Source: Paenibacillus beijingensis (lineage in GTDB: Bacteria > Bacillota > Bacilli > Paenibacillales > Paenibacillaceae). From it: DNA of 64,000 bases. The translations under genes and the position numbers were made by a program. Below the pieces are notes generated by a model, which was given only the letters and a program-made list of their open reading frames with translations, did not search any database and was not told where the DNA came from. Shown here in pieces: positions 25,516 through 32,948 of this stretch (within the stretch, counting starts at the first letter, position 1; each line of letters starts with the position of its first letter). The DNA lies in assembly GCF_000961095.1 (NCBI RefSeq), contig NZ_CP011058.1, forward strand, positions 2,199,001 through 2,263,000, in the 5' to 3' direction.

Positions 25516-26325
25516 TTATGAAGCATTCACCGCAGAGACAGAATGTGAAGTCTTGGAACGAAGTGCGAGCCCTATATAGATGAGCCCGTAGAGAATCGAA
25601 GCCGTTCCTCCCCAGAGCCCCCAGCTGCCCGGGTGGTTTGGAATGGTAATGGAAGCAGCCCCCAAGAAGATATAAGTTAAGGAGAGAATCACACCAAGCG
25701 TTCGCGATCCGCTCCGGCCAGTTGCCGCCAAATATCCACCATACACCATGACGATACTAAGCGCAGCACCTTCGCCCCAACGGAACTGCTGCTCCGGATC
25801 CTGAAACTGCCCGATGACACCGTTTATGGAGAACGGCAGCAGTCCCAACAGGGCCACACCGGCCATTATAAGTAGCGCTCGATTTTTAACGGACGGTTCG
25901 GTAGGTCGGAATATTTCCTTCCGCTTACCGTACGCAGCGAACAAAATCAAGAGCACTAAAGCGAACAGGATGAAGACGAAAAAGGTTTGCAGTGCCAACT
26001 GAAAGTCGGTCAAAAGCAAGGTTGCCAGAAACATAAGATGACCTACAAAGTAGAATTGCAACAAAAGCGGTTTGCCCAGCGGGTTCCATAGCATCGCAAT
26101 TAGGCTGCCGCTGAACAAAAGCCCGATCAACGCGCCGTGCACCGCCCCATGAAACCGCAATTCGTCAGGCAGCGGCGAGGAAGCCATGACGCCTTGCACC
26201 CAAGGCTCCAGCCCCTCCGACAAGCCTTGCAACATGAGCAGACCGCTCACTGCAAAAATGACCGCAAACACCCGAAATATTAGACCCAACCAAAACCCTT
26301 TTTTCCCAGCCTCTTTCCACTCCAT
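25516..26325 (-). CDS. integral membrane protein of unknown function, operon with two-component system
   Basis: 269 residues with about 8 hydrophobic helices and short loops, a small basic N-terminus, and no recognised motif. AAGGAGGAGCG precedes the ATG, and the stop is 25 nt before the kinase start, so it is the first gene of the three-gene operon. It might be an accessory sensor or the target of the two-component system. There is weak resemblance to generic DUF-type permease-like proteins only; no function is claimed. Confidence 0.7.
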   Translation of the reverse strand: MEWKEAGKKGFWLGLIFRVFAVIFAVSGLLMLQGLSEGLEPWVQGVMASSPLPDELRFHGAVHGALIGLLFSGSLIAMLWNPLGKPLLLQFYFVGHLMFLATLLLTDFQLALQTFFVFILFALVLLILFAAYGKRKEIFRPTEPSVKNRALLIMAGVALLGLLPFSINGVIGQFQDPEQQFRWGEGAALSIVMVYGGYLAATGRSGSRTLGVILSLTYIFLGAASITIPNHPGSWGLWGGTASILYGLIYIGLALRSKTSHSVSAVNAS

Positions 26326-26446
26326 TATAACGCTCCTCCTTCAATTAACAACCATAAGTTCATGTCGGTCTGTAAACAGATTAAGACATGACCTTTCCCG
26401 GTCGACAGAGGAGACTTCCCGGTATTTGGGGAAATGGGGCTGGGAA

Positions 26447-27439
26447 TTACAAATCATAATACATTCGAGCCAGATACCGAAGCCCCTGCTCCTCCGACGC
26501 CTTGGCCCGTTGCAGCAATCGAACAGCTGTCTCCGCGACCCCGGACTCAGATGGGTCGCCACCATGCGGAAAAGGAAAGCGCTCATGCAACTCCCCAAGC
26601 GCAGAGGCAACCTCCGCATAGTGCCTCGCTGCCTCCTCCGCCGAAGCGGCCATATAGCCCGAGTCGAAGCCGTAGCCGCCATGACGCTTTGGCTCCGCTA
26701 GCACTCCATTGCGAAATCGATCCCGCACTTCATTCAGGAATTGCACCGCGAACCGCCTCGCGTCATAGACATAGAGTGCGTTGTAGCTGTTTCCGAGCGG
26801 GTCTGCTGACCGCGTTTCGAAAGCCCGTATCCAGGCATCATAGGCAGCAAGCCCCGGCCTGAATTCGGTTATCCCGTCCTCTGGATATCGTCCGTGGGTC
26901 AAGGCCATCGCGAGCGCTCGACTTAAAGAGTCTACATAGTCGAATTCCTTCTCCTTGACAATTGTAAGTGTCATAATGTGACCGCGAGAGAGCTTCTCGT
27001 AAGGAACCGTTCCTTCATGCTCCCGATCTTTGGCATGGAACAACTGCCGTTCGTCGTCGTAGCCGTAGACAACAGCAAAATCCCCGCCAAACAGATCCCA
27101 AACGACCGCAGGAACGTCTCGGTCAAGGGTTCGATGAATATGTCCGAGAGCAATCTCTACATGCTCTGGAGGGATTGGATCTATAATCGGGTCGAAGCAC
27201 ACCGCTTCGAATCCCAAATTTTCGACCGCCCTTCTATAGAAGGAGCCCCACACATGAGACGTCGGCCCGTAAAGCCCCGCCTTATCGTCTACACGAATGC
27301 GGAATGCGTGCGAGGTCAGACCCATAACATCAATGAGTGAGAGGTCCTTCCGCACCGTGTATTGCAGCATGGCATGAATACATTGTGCGATCGAGGACCG
27401 TGTGCTCTTCAGGTCCGGACTTACTGTTTCCATATCCAC
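26447..27439 (-). CDS. BtrH N-terminal domain-like protein
   Basis: 330 residues, soluble, no signal peptide. The N-terminal 180 or so residues (CIHAMLQYTVR, MGLTSHAFRI, VVWDLFGGDFAVVYGYDDER, LFHAKDREHEGTVPYEKL) resemble the papain-like fold of BtrH/C39-like acyl or peptidyl transfer proteins, with Cys20 in SIAQCIHAML a possible nucleophile. The C-terminal 150 residues are helical with Ala/Glu-rich repeats. It starts 4 nt after the stop of the sigma factor gene, so the two form an operon. Substrate and role are unknown; an acyltransferase or cysteine-peptidase-like enzyme under its own sigma factor is a guess. Confidence 0.6.
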   Translation of the reverse strand: MDMETVSPDLKSTRSSIAQCIHAMLQYTVRKDLSLIDVMGLTSHAFRIRVDDKAGLYGPTSHVWGSFYRRAVENLGFEAVCFDPIIDPIPPEHVEIALGHIHRTLDRDVPAVVWDLFGGDFAVVYGYDDERQLFHAKDREHEGTVPYEKLSRGHIMTLTIVKEKEFDYVDSLSRALAMALTHGRYPEDGITEFRPGLAAYDAWIRAFETRSADPLGNSYNALYVYDARRFAVQFLNEVRDRFRNGVLAEPKRHGGYGFDSGYMAASAEEAARHYAEVASALGELHERFPFPHGGDPSESGVAETAVRLLQRAKASEEQGLRYLARMYYDL

Positions 27440-27443
27440 GTCA

Positions 27444-28196
27444 TCACCCTTTCAAAACGATCTTTCCCGGGTCCAGCAGAACCCGCGCAGGCTTCGCCTC
27501 TTGTCTTCTACGTTCGACGTACCCACGGATGCAGATGCGAATGCGCTCCTGGCGTACTTTCACACGCGCTCGCGATAGGTGGTTGTACACGCTGCTCGCT
27601 GTCGTTCCGAAGAGAACGGCAATCTCGTTCGGCGACAACTCCCGGAAAAAGTGGGCCTCAAAAATTCCTCTCTCCCTCTCGGTCAAGCAGCTCAGCAGTT
27701 CGCGGAATGTCTCAAACACTTCACGCCTGGCGATAACCTCGGCCGGGTCGAGACTGATGTCCCCATTGTAGTCAATCTTTTTACTCAGCCTCGCCAAGAG
27801 CTCATCAATATGCCCGCCCGGTTCCCTCTCCTCCTCGGCGGTAACAAATCCCGAGAACGGCCGTTCCTTGCCGTAGGGACCGCCTCTTCTTAGCTTCATG
27901 TGCACTTGATTGCGCACAATGGTTTTCAGCCATGGCTGGAATCTGCGGCTATCTAATAGTTGGCCAAGCTGCAGGAAAGCGCGAATCAGTGCTTCCTGCA
28001 CAATGTCTTCGGCGAGATGGCCGTCGCGTGTCAATCTTGCCGCCCATCCGTACGCCCTCGCCCGATGCCGACGGACGAGCTCGCCGAACGCTTCGTTGCT
28101 TCCTTCGCGTGCCGCCTCGACAAGTTCCCGGTCGGGCCGTTCCCCCTCCTCTTGCATAACTTCCCGGTCCGCTGGAACTCCCGCCGCATCCCACAT
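27444..28196 (-). CDS. ECF-type RNA polymerase sigma factor
   Basis: About 250 residues. Region 2 reads LVRRHRARAYGWAARLTRDGHLAEDIVQEALIRAF, with the typical AEDIVQEALIRAF core, and QPWLKTIVRNQVHMKLRR follows. Region 4 is LTERERGIFEAHFFRELSPNEIAVLFGTTASSVYNHLSRARVKVR-like, with SVYNHLSRAR as recognition helix. It ends with a tail of about 30 residues. The frame opens at TTG 28202, but AAAGGAG is 9 nt before ATG 28196. No anti-sigma gene is adjacent; the next gene encodes a BtrH-like protein. Confidence 0.82.
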   Translation of the reverse strand: MWDAAGVPADREVMQEEGERPDRELVEAAREGSNEAFGELVRRHRARAYGWAARLTRDGHLAEDIVQEALIRAFLQLGQLLDSRRFQPWLKTIVRNQVHMKLRRGGPYGKERPFSGFVTAEEEREPGGHIDELLARLSKKIDYNGDISLDPAEVIARREVFETFRELLSCLTERERGIFEAHFFRELSPNEIAVLFGTTASSVYNHLSRARVKVRQERIRICIRGYVERRRQEAKPARVLLDPGKIVLKG

Positions 28197-28219
28197 GGCC
28201 AAATTCTCCTTTCCTCCAA

Positions 28220-28669
28220 CTACTTGCCGCTCCGCAAAAACTCCTTCTTATAATCGTCCTTCGGGTCCCATTGTGACCAAGCCGCTTCGAGCATATTGCC
28301 ATCAGGATCACGGAAATAGAAATACTTCGCCTCTCCTTTGCCAAGCGTCATCAGCGGTCCTGGATTGATCCCGTCCTCGGAAAGCAGGTGGTGAGTGTAC
28401 TCTATGTCCGGGCAGTTCAAAGCCATAATAGGGAATGGGGCTCCGTTCCTTGTGATTGCCAGCGGTTTCCGATCCTCAGTTTCGATTAACAGCAGCGCGA
28501 TTGAGTGCTGATGTGGATGATGCAATACCGCGAGGAACGAGCCTCTGTCCTGAAACTTGTTAATCAGCCGAAAATCTAAATGGCGAGTATACCACTCAAT
28601 CGATTCATCAATTCGCGTAGTCGGAATATAGACATATCCGATACGGCTAAACTTGAACGCTTCTTCCAT
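28220..28669 (-). CDS. VOC family (glyoxalase/bleomycin resistance-like) protein
   Basis: 149 residues with two beta-alpha-beta-beta-beta halves. IGYVYIPTTRIDESIEWYTRHLDFRL is the canonical opening, and YFYFRDPDGNMLEAAWSQWDP carries the metal-ligand Glu of the second half. VOC proteins include metal-dependent isomerases, dioxygenases and antibiotic-binding proteins; no substrate can be assigned. AAGGAGTG precedes the ATG. It lies 24 nt upstream of the sigma factor start in the same direction and could share its transcript. Confidence 0.82.
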   Translation of the reverse strand: MEEAFKFSRIGYVYIPTTRIDESIEWYTRHLDFRLINKFQDRGSFLAVLHHPHQHSIALLLIETEDRKPLAITRNGAPFPIMALNCPDIEYTHHLLSEDGINPGPLMTLGKGEAKYFYFRDPDGNMLEAAWSQWDPKDDYKKEFLRSGK

Positions 28670-28823
28670 TTCGCCACACTCCTTGATAATCTATTCGTTA
28701 TCTAGATGCCAAAGCCCCTGCGGTTTCTATCCTCACATCGAAAGTTGTAATTGACTTAAGTCAATGAACATAACAATCCCCCTTGCTACAATGGAGTCAT
28801 TACGTAACTAGGGGGATTTTTCG

Positions 28824-29528
28824 ATGGGTATTCCAGGAGGAAAGTTATCGAATCAGCGAAAATCGGCTCTAACTGCCGGCACAGCACTCATGATCATGGC
28901 GGTTGCCGCCTTTTTTTCGTATGGGTTTGTGCATGTAAGCCTTTTGGTACAAGGGGATGCAAACGCCACGTTTCAGAACATCATTTCCCAAAATCATCTT
29001 TTCAAAGCGGAAATCTTCGGCTGGATTATCATCCTGATCTGTGACATTGTGGCCGCCTGGTCGTGCTATGTATACCTGAAGCCCATAAATCAACATTTGT
29101 CTTTGCTCGGCGCATGGCTCCGTCTTGCTTATGCGGCTATTTTGGGAGCTGCAATCATGAATTTACTATTGGTGCTGCTGCTTTCAAACGGCACGGATGA
29201 TTTATCAAGTTTCACCTTCAATCAACTTGGAGAACAAGTGATGCTGCATTTGAAGGCCTTTGATTCGATTTGGTCTCTTGGCTTAATTGTCTTTGGCGGG
29301 CATCTGCTAATTCTAGGTATATTGGCTCTCAGATCAGACAACATTCCGAAATGGATCGGGAGCTTATTGTTGTTAGCCGCGATTGGCTATAGTCTCATTC
29401 ACTTCTGTAAACTTTTCTTTGAGGATTACGAGGAAATCAGAAAGATTCTTGAATATGTTTTTACCGTGCCCATGATAGCGGGCGAAACAGGCTTTGGATT
29501 ATGGCTGCTGTTCAAGGGAGGGAAGTAA
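28824..29528 (+). CDS. DUF4386 family membrane protein
   Basis: 234 residues with about six membrane helices. It opens RKSALTAGTALMIMAVAAFFSYGFVH and includes KAEIFGWIIILICDIVAAWSCYVYLKPI, the typical second/third helix pair of DUF4386, and LLILGILALRSDNIPKWIGSLLLLA. The family has no assigned biochemical role. AGGGGG precedes the start. It is convergent with the Crp/Fnr gene (30-nt gap). A truncated paralogue with similar promoter lies at 14701. This one appears intact. Confidence 0.82.
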   Translation: MGIPGGKLSNQRKSALTAGTALMIMAVAAFFSYGFVHVSLLVQGDANATFQNIISQNHLFKAEIFGWIIILICDIVAAWSCYVYLKPINQHLSLLGAWLRLAYAAILGAAIMNLLLVLLLSNGTDDLSSFTFNQLGEQVMLHLKAFDSIWSLGLIVFGGHLLILGILALRSDNIPKWIGSLLLLAAIGYSLIHFCKLFFEDYEEIRKILEYVFTVPMIAGETGFGLWLLFKGGK

Positions 29529-29558
29529 CTGCATAAGCCTTCATCCCAATTTATTTTC

Positions 29559-30131
29559 TTAATGAATTCTCTTCTTAATTCTACTTAATGACTCCGGGGT
29601 AATTCCGAGATAACTCGCCAATTGATGTTGAGGTACCCGGTCGAGCAGAGAGGGCCGTTTCATTAGCAGCGCTTTGACGCGTTCTTCAGGGGAAGAAGCA
29701 ATAAAAGCAGCAAATTCCTCTTGCAGCTGACTAAAGCTCTCCTCGATCATCTTGCGAGTCATCGACTCCAATTGAGTGTATTTTTTATACATGTCCTGTT
29801 CTGTATTTAGGTCGCCAACGACCATCGTACAATCTTCGACGCACATGAAGGTGTAATCGGACGACTTGTCTGGTTTGTGATGATTGAAAATGGCGATCGC
29901 TTGCTCTTCGGTGTAGAAATTCGATGTAGCCTCTCTTCCTTCTTCATCGATTGAATACTGCCTGACACATCCCTTCAAAATGAAATAACATTTTGTAGGG
30001 ACATCTCCTTGTCTGATGAGTACGGTTCCCTTGTTATATTCTACGATATGGAGCTCGTTCACGATGGCTTGTTGTTCTTCTTCGCTTAGGGATGTAAGTC
30101 TAACCATATATTTAAATAAAATGTCTTTCAT
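29559..30131 (-). CDS. Crp/Fnr family transcriptional regulator
   Basis: 190 residues. The cNMP-binding-like barrel spans about 15-120 (YNKGTVLIRQGDVPTKCYFILKGCVRQYSID), and the C-terminus is a short HTH: PQHQLASYLGITPESLSRIKKRI. No Cys cluster of the Fnr type is present. It resembles the small Crp-like regulators often next to efflux or membrane-protein genes. It probably acts as an activator or repressor with unknown ligand. It is convergent with DUF4386, and its start lies close to repeat copy C. Confidence 0.85.
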   Translation of the reverse strand: MKDILFKYMVRLTSLSEEEQQAIVNELHIVEYNKGTVLIRQGDVPTKCYFILKGCVRQYSIDEEGREATSNFYTEEQAIAIFNHHKPDKSSDYTFMCVEDCTMVVGDLNTEQDMYKKYTQLESMTRKMIEESFSQLQEEFAAFIASSPEERVKALLMKRPSLLDRVPQHQLASYLGITPESLSRIKKRIH

Positions 30132-30237
30132 TTTTACTTCCCCTCATCTCCTTCTCACTTGCTTGCTTAATATCCATTTTCAAATGTTAGGGAATCTTTG
30201 TAAAGGGCTTTTGCGGTTAATCAGAAAAAACTTGCTC

Positions 30238-30280
30238 TCACTTATGATACGGCTCGCCGCGCTGTCTGTAACGGCAAGTT
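30238..30280 (-). repeat. rlmH 3'-end-like att repeat, copy C
   Basis: On the minus strand it reads TCRYRQRGEPYHK-stop, ending exactly like RlmH (RGEPYHK-stop). Without gaps, 30227-30252 matches the rlmH end at 31877-31902 in 20 of 26 positions, including 13 bases beyond the stop codon; five of the six differences are transitions. The 20 bases at 30258-30277 are identical to copy A. The distance between the two rlmH-like ends is 1,650 bp. It is interpreted as an SCC-like attachment scar. Confidence 0.75.
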
Positions 30281-30284
30281 ATAT

Positions 30285-30305
30285 GCAAGAAGGCTGCCTA
30301 TGCGG
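30285..30305 (-). terminator. terminator of the ATPase-TIR gene
   Basis: The stem GGCTGCC with GGCAGCC and a short loop is followed on the minus strand by TTCTTGC, 22 nt past the TIR stop. The T-run is weak, but the position fits. Confidence 0.6.
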
Positions 30306-30326
30306 CAGCCCCCTAGTTACTCATTT

Positions 30327-31807
30327 TTATGACCTTTCCTCAGCAATCTTTTTGACTAATGTACTGACAATTTCATTGATTTGTGATTCGAAATCACCAG
30401 ATCTATAGAAATGAAAACCACCGATTTTTGTCGTATCATCGAAAAGACCTGTGGGGGCTGTATCAAACCAGACAGGTATCACACTAGCGTCTCCAAATCT
30501 ATCTCTAAACTGTTCCGACTCAAATCGAGTCCATACTCTTTTGGGATAGTCAGGTCCTAACAAAACTACAACAAACTGTGCTTCACTTCGATAAATTGGA
30601 CCTAGATACTCCTCAACATTTTCCGCAAGTATTCTGTGCTGTTCATTTTTATCATAAAAGACTGACACTTCTTCTTCTTCGAGCTTATTGAAAAGTGCCT
30701 CAGCAACATCTCTATCACAACCAGCAAACGAAAGCGCATAGTCGTAGCTCGATTTAAAATTAAACGACTTATATCCGACTTGTAAAACAAATTTTTTCCA
30801 CTGAATATTCCGTATATAATACACGAACTTAGGATCTTCTACGCTAATAACATGAGTATTCGGCTCATAGTGTATACATTCTGCGAAAAGTTCTGAGCGC
30901 TCACCATTTAAAAATCCCTCTAGATACCCTTTTTCCATTATAGTATTAACACTGCTTCTATGCTTAGGGAATTTTCTTACCGCCTCAATTAGATCCAGGG
31001 CCCATTCGTTACTAGTGCCAAGCCAATACAAAATGTGCAGGTAAGGGGCTCTTCCGTCCTTTCTCAACTTTGGCCCTGTCGCAAAGGCTCTTGCTGTGTC
31101 ATAAAATGCTCGTCCCAAGTCATCAAAAACTTTTTCTTTGATTACTTCAAGACTCGTTGTAACAACAGTAGTTTTTTCTTTTGCTTCAAGAATATCTCCA
31201 TGAATACAAATTTCTTTTGAGAGCATTTGCGCAATATGGAAGCTTCCTTGCGCTTCTTTTGCAATATCGTGCTTTGTATTAATATTGATATTAAGAGCAT
31301 GTTCCCCGTTTGTAATAAGCTCGAGAACCTTTTCTTCCGGGTTTGATTCAAATCTGATCGTGTCAATTCGATTATTTAAATCACAAATTTTACAAGCGAA
31401 TCTCCGGCTTTATTTATCCCAACAATTACGATCTTCGTCTCGGTTGATTCTTCATCAGCTAGAGTTTTCATGTAATCAGCAATCGCGTTCTTTGTTTCAG
31501 CATCCAAACGATGAAAATCATCTATAATGATTACGCCCTTAGGTTCTGCTGAGGGAATACAACGGATAGTCTCAACATCCTTTATTTTACGGGCTGATAA
31601 CTTGCTAATTTGCAAATCAATACCGGACTCTTCGAGCGCCTTTGTAATACTCGATGTTTTCCCAATTCCGGAAGGCCCTTCTATAACAAGTCCCTTCCCT
31701 AACGTACGTAGAGAAACAAGGAGCTTTTTATATTCGGGAGGTTTAACAAATGTAAAGGTCGGAACCCCCGAATCTTTGAATACATCTTGTAAATAAGGTA
31801 CGGGCAT
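30327..31807 (-). pseudogene. ATPase-TIR defence-type gene, broken by one frameshift
   Basis: Two frames make one protein of about 490 residues. The first (31376-31807) is a P-loop domain: VIEGPSGIGKTSS (Walker A), GVIIIDDFHRLD (Walker B) and IVIVGINKAGDSLVKF. It then hits TAA, while the next frame continues DLNNRIDTIRFESNPEEKV into the 30327-31226 ORF. Inserting one base in TTTGTGATTTAA (as TTTGCTGATTTA) restores VKFADLNNR. The C-terminal TIR domain spans about the last 150 residues (YDYALSFAGCDRDVAEALF, FVVVLLGPDYPKR). TIR domains often cleave NAD in anti-phage systems. The frameshift may be real or a sequencing error; a canonical slippery site is not present. Confidence 0.75.
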
Positions 31808-31887
31808 CTTTTCATTCCACTATAAGTCAGTTTCCTAGCAGTATACCACATTTCCCCAAGATTCTACATCAAGTGGAAAACTTGCCC

Positions 31888-32367
31888 CTACTTGTGGTAG
31901 GGTTCCCCCCGATTAATCTTCACCGCGCGGTACACCTGCTCCATCAGCACCAGCCGCATCAGCTGGTGCGGCAGCGTCATGCGCCCGAAGCACAGCTTCG
32001 CCTGGGCGCGGCGCAGCACGGCGGGAGCAAGGCCCGTGCTCCCGCCAATGACAAAAGCCACGTGGCTGTGCCCATACGTGGCTAAATGGTCGAGCTTGGC
32101 CGCGAGTTCCTCGCTGGACCAGAGCTCGCCGTCAAGCGCCAGCGCGATCACATACGCGTCCGGCTTAATTTGCGCCAGCAGGCGCTCGCCCTCGCGGTCG
32201 CGCACCTGCGCTTCCTCCGCCGGACTCATCGTCTCCGGCGCCTTCTCATCGGGCACTTCCGTGAGCTGAAGCTTCACGTAAGGCCCGAGACGCTTGGCAT
32301 ACTCCGCGATGCCCTGCAGCAAATATTTTTCCTTCAGCTTTCCGACGGCCGCAATCTGAATCTGCAT
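31888..32367 (-). CDS. rlmH: 23S rRNA pseudouridine1915 N3-methyltransferase RlmH
   Basis: 159 residues, full length for the SPOUT-class RlmH (YbeA/OrfX) family. The N-terminus MQIQIAAVGKLKEKYLLQGI is standard. HVAFVIGGSTGLAPAVLRRA is the trefoil-knot SAM-binding region and RMTLPHQLMRLVLMEQVYRA continues to the C-terminal INRGEPYHK. It methylates the pseudouridine in helix 69 of 23S rRNA. In staphylococci the 3' end of this gene is the insertion site for SCC elements; here the 3' end lies at the edge of a broken, mosaic accessory region and has look-alike copies downstream. Confidence 0.95.
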   Translation of the reverse strand: MQIQIAAVGKLKEKYLLQGIAEYAKRLGPYVKLQLTEVPDEKAPETMSPAEEAQVRDREGERLLAQIKPDAYVIALALDGELWSSEELAAKLDHLATYGHSHVAFVIGGSTGLAPAVLRRAQAKLCFGRMTLPHQLMRLVLMEQVYRAVKINRGEPYHK

Positions 32368-32382
32368 CGTTCCCGCTCCCGC

Positions 32383-32550
32383 CTACACGATCAGCAGGAC
32401 GGCCGGCTGCTCGCACATGTCGCATTTGACCGGCGGGTCCCAATTGGCGAAATGGGTCGTGCTCAAGTCGACCATATCCGGCGCATCCTCGTTCTCGTCC
32501 ACAAATTTATCAATCGCAAGCTCCGCATGCTCTTTACATACACAATACAT
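32383..32550 (-). CDS. CxxH/CxxC small zinc-binding-type protein
   Basis: A 55-residue protein. It contains a CxxH pair (CKEH near the N-terminus, residues 5-8) and a CxxC pair (CDMC, about residues 43-46), the pattern of the small BA_5709-type CxxH/CxxC family that sits beside rlmH in Bacillus relatives. These residues probably bind one zinc ion. AAGGGAG lies about 11 nt before the ATG at 32550. The stop is 15 nt before the rlmH start, so it is co-transcribed with rlmH. The function of the family is unknown. Confidence 0.85.
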   Translation of the reverse strand: MYCVCKEHAELAIDKFVDENEDAPDMVDLSTTHFANWDPPVKCDMCEQPAVLLIV

Positions 32551-32948
32551 GATTTAATAACTCCCTTGTCTTCGATAAAATTCGATCATTCTCTCTATGT
32601 TTTCCGTTCTCTCTATGCTTTTCGTTCTTTATATGCTTTCTCGTTCTCGCTGCACGAATCATCCGTCAAACATACCTTCTCTATCATACAGCTTCACCCG
32701 AACAATCGCCACTTAATCCGCCCCATCCAAAAAATGCCCGCCAAAACCGCTTCCGCGGACTCGACAAGCATTTCCCGTATTACATCCAAGTACAACAGTA
32801 CAGATAATATCGTGTTAATTCGTACACCTTCTGACAAGACCGAACAATGAACTTGCAACTGGATCCTTGTGAAAAAGCACCTTAAGTTTCAAGACGGGCA
32901 CGGACCTTTCTAGTGTTACCGAACCCGACCCGCACACTTCCCCGACTT
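32551..32948. other. intergenic region with short imperfect tandem repeats
   Basis: A 398-bp stretch between the CxxH/CxxC gene start and the htrA stop. It holds three and a half imperfect copies of an 18-19 bp unit (TTCTCTCTATGTTTTCCG type) at 32589-32653 and no credible coding frame; the plus-strand frame across it is an rlmH antisense shadow. Its right part (32700-32948) shows no clear signal. Confidence 0.6.

Noticed and set aside
30016..30408. A plus-strand frame across repeat copy C
   Set aside because: It joins the antisense of a Crp gene and the repeat; the apparent similarity to the tail of the 14701 frame is only the repeat read on the wrong strand.
31376..31395. Programmed frameshifting in the ATPase-TIR gene
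   Set aside because: The codons AAA TTT do not fit the X-XXY-YYZ rule, and a single missing base explains the shift more simply.
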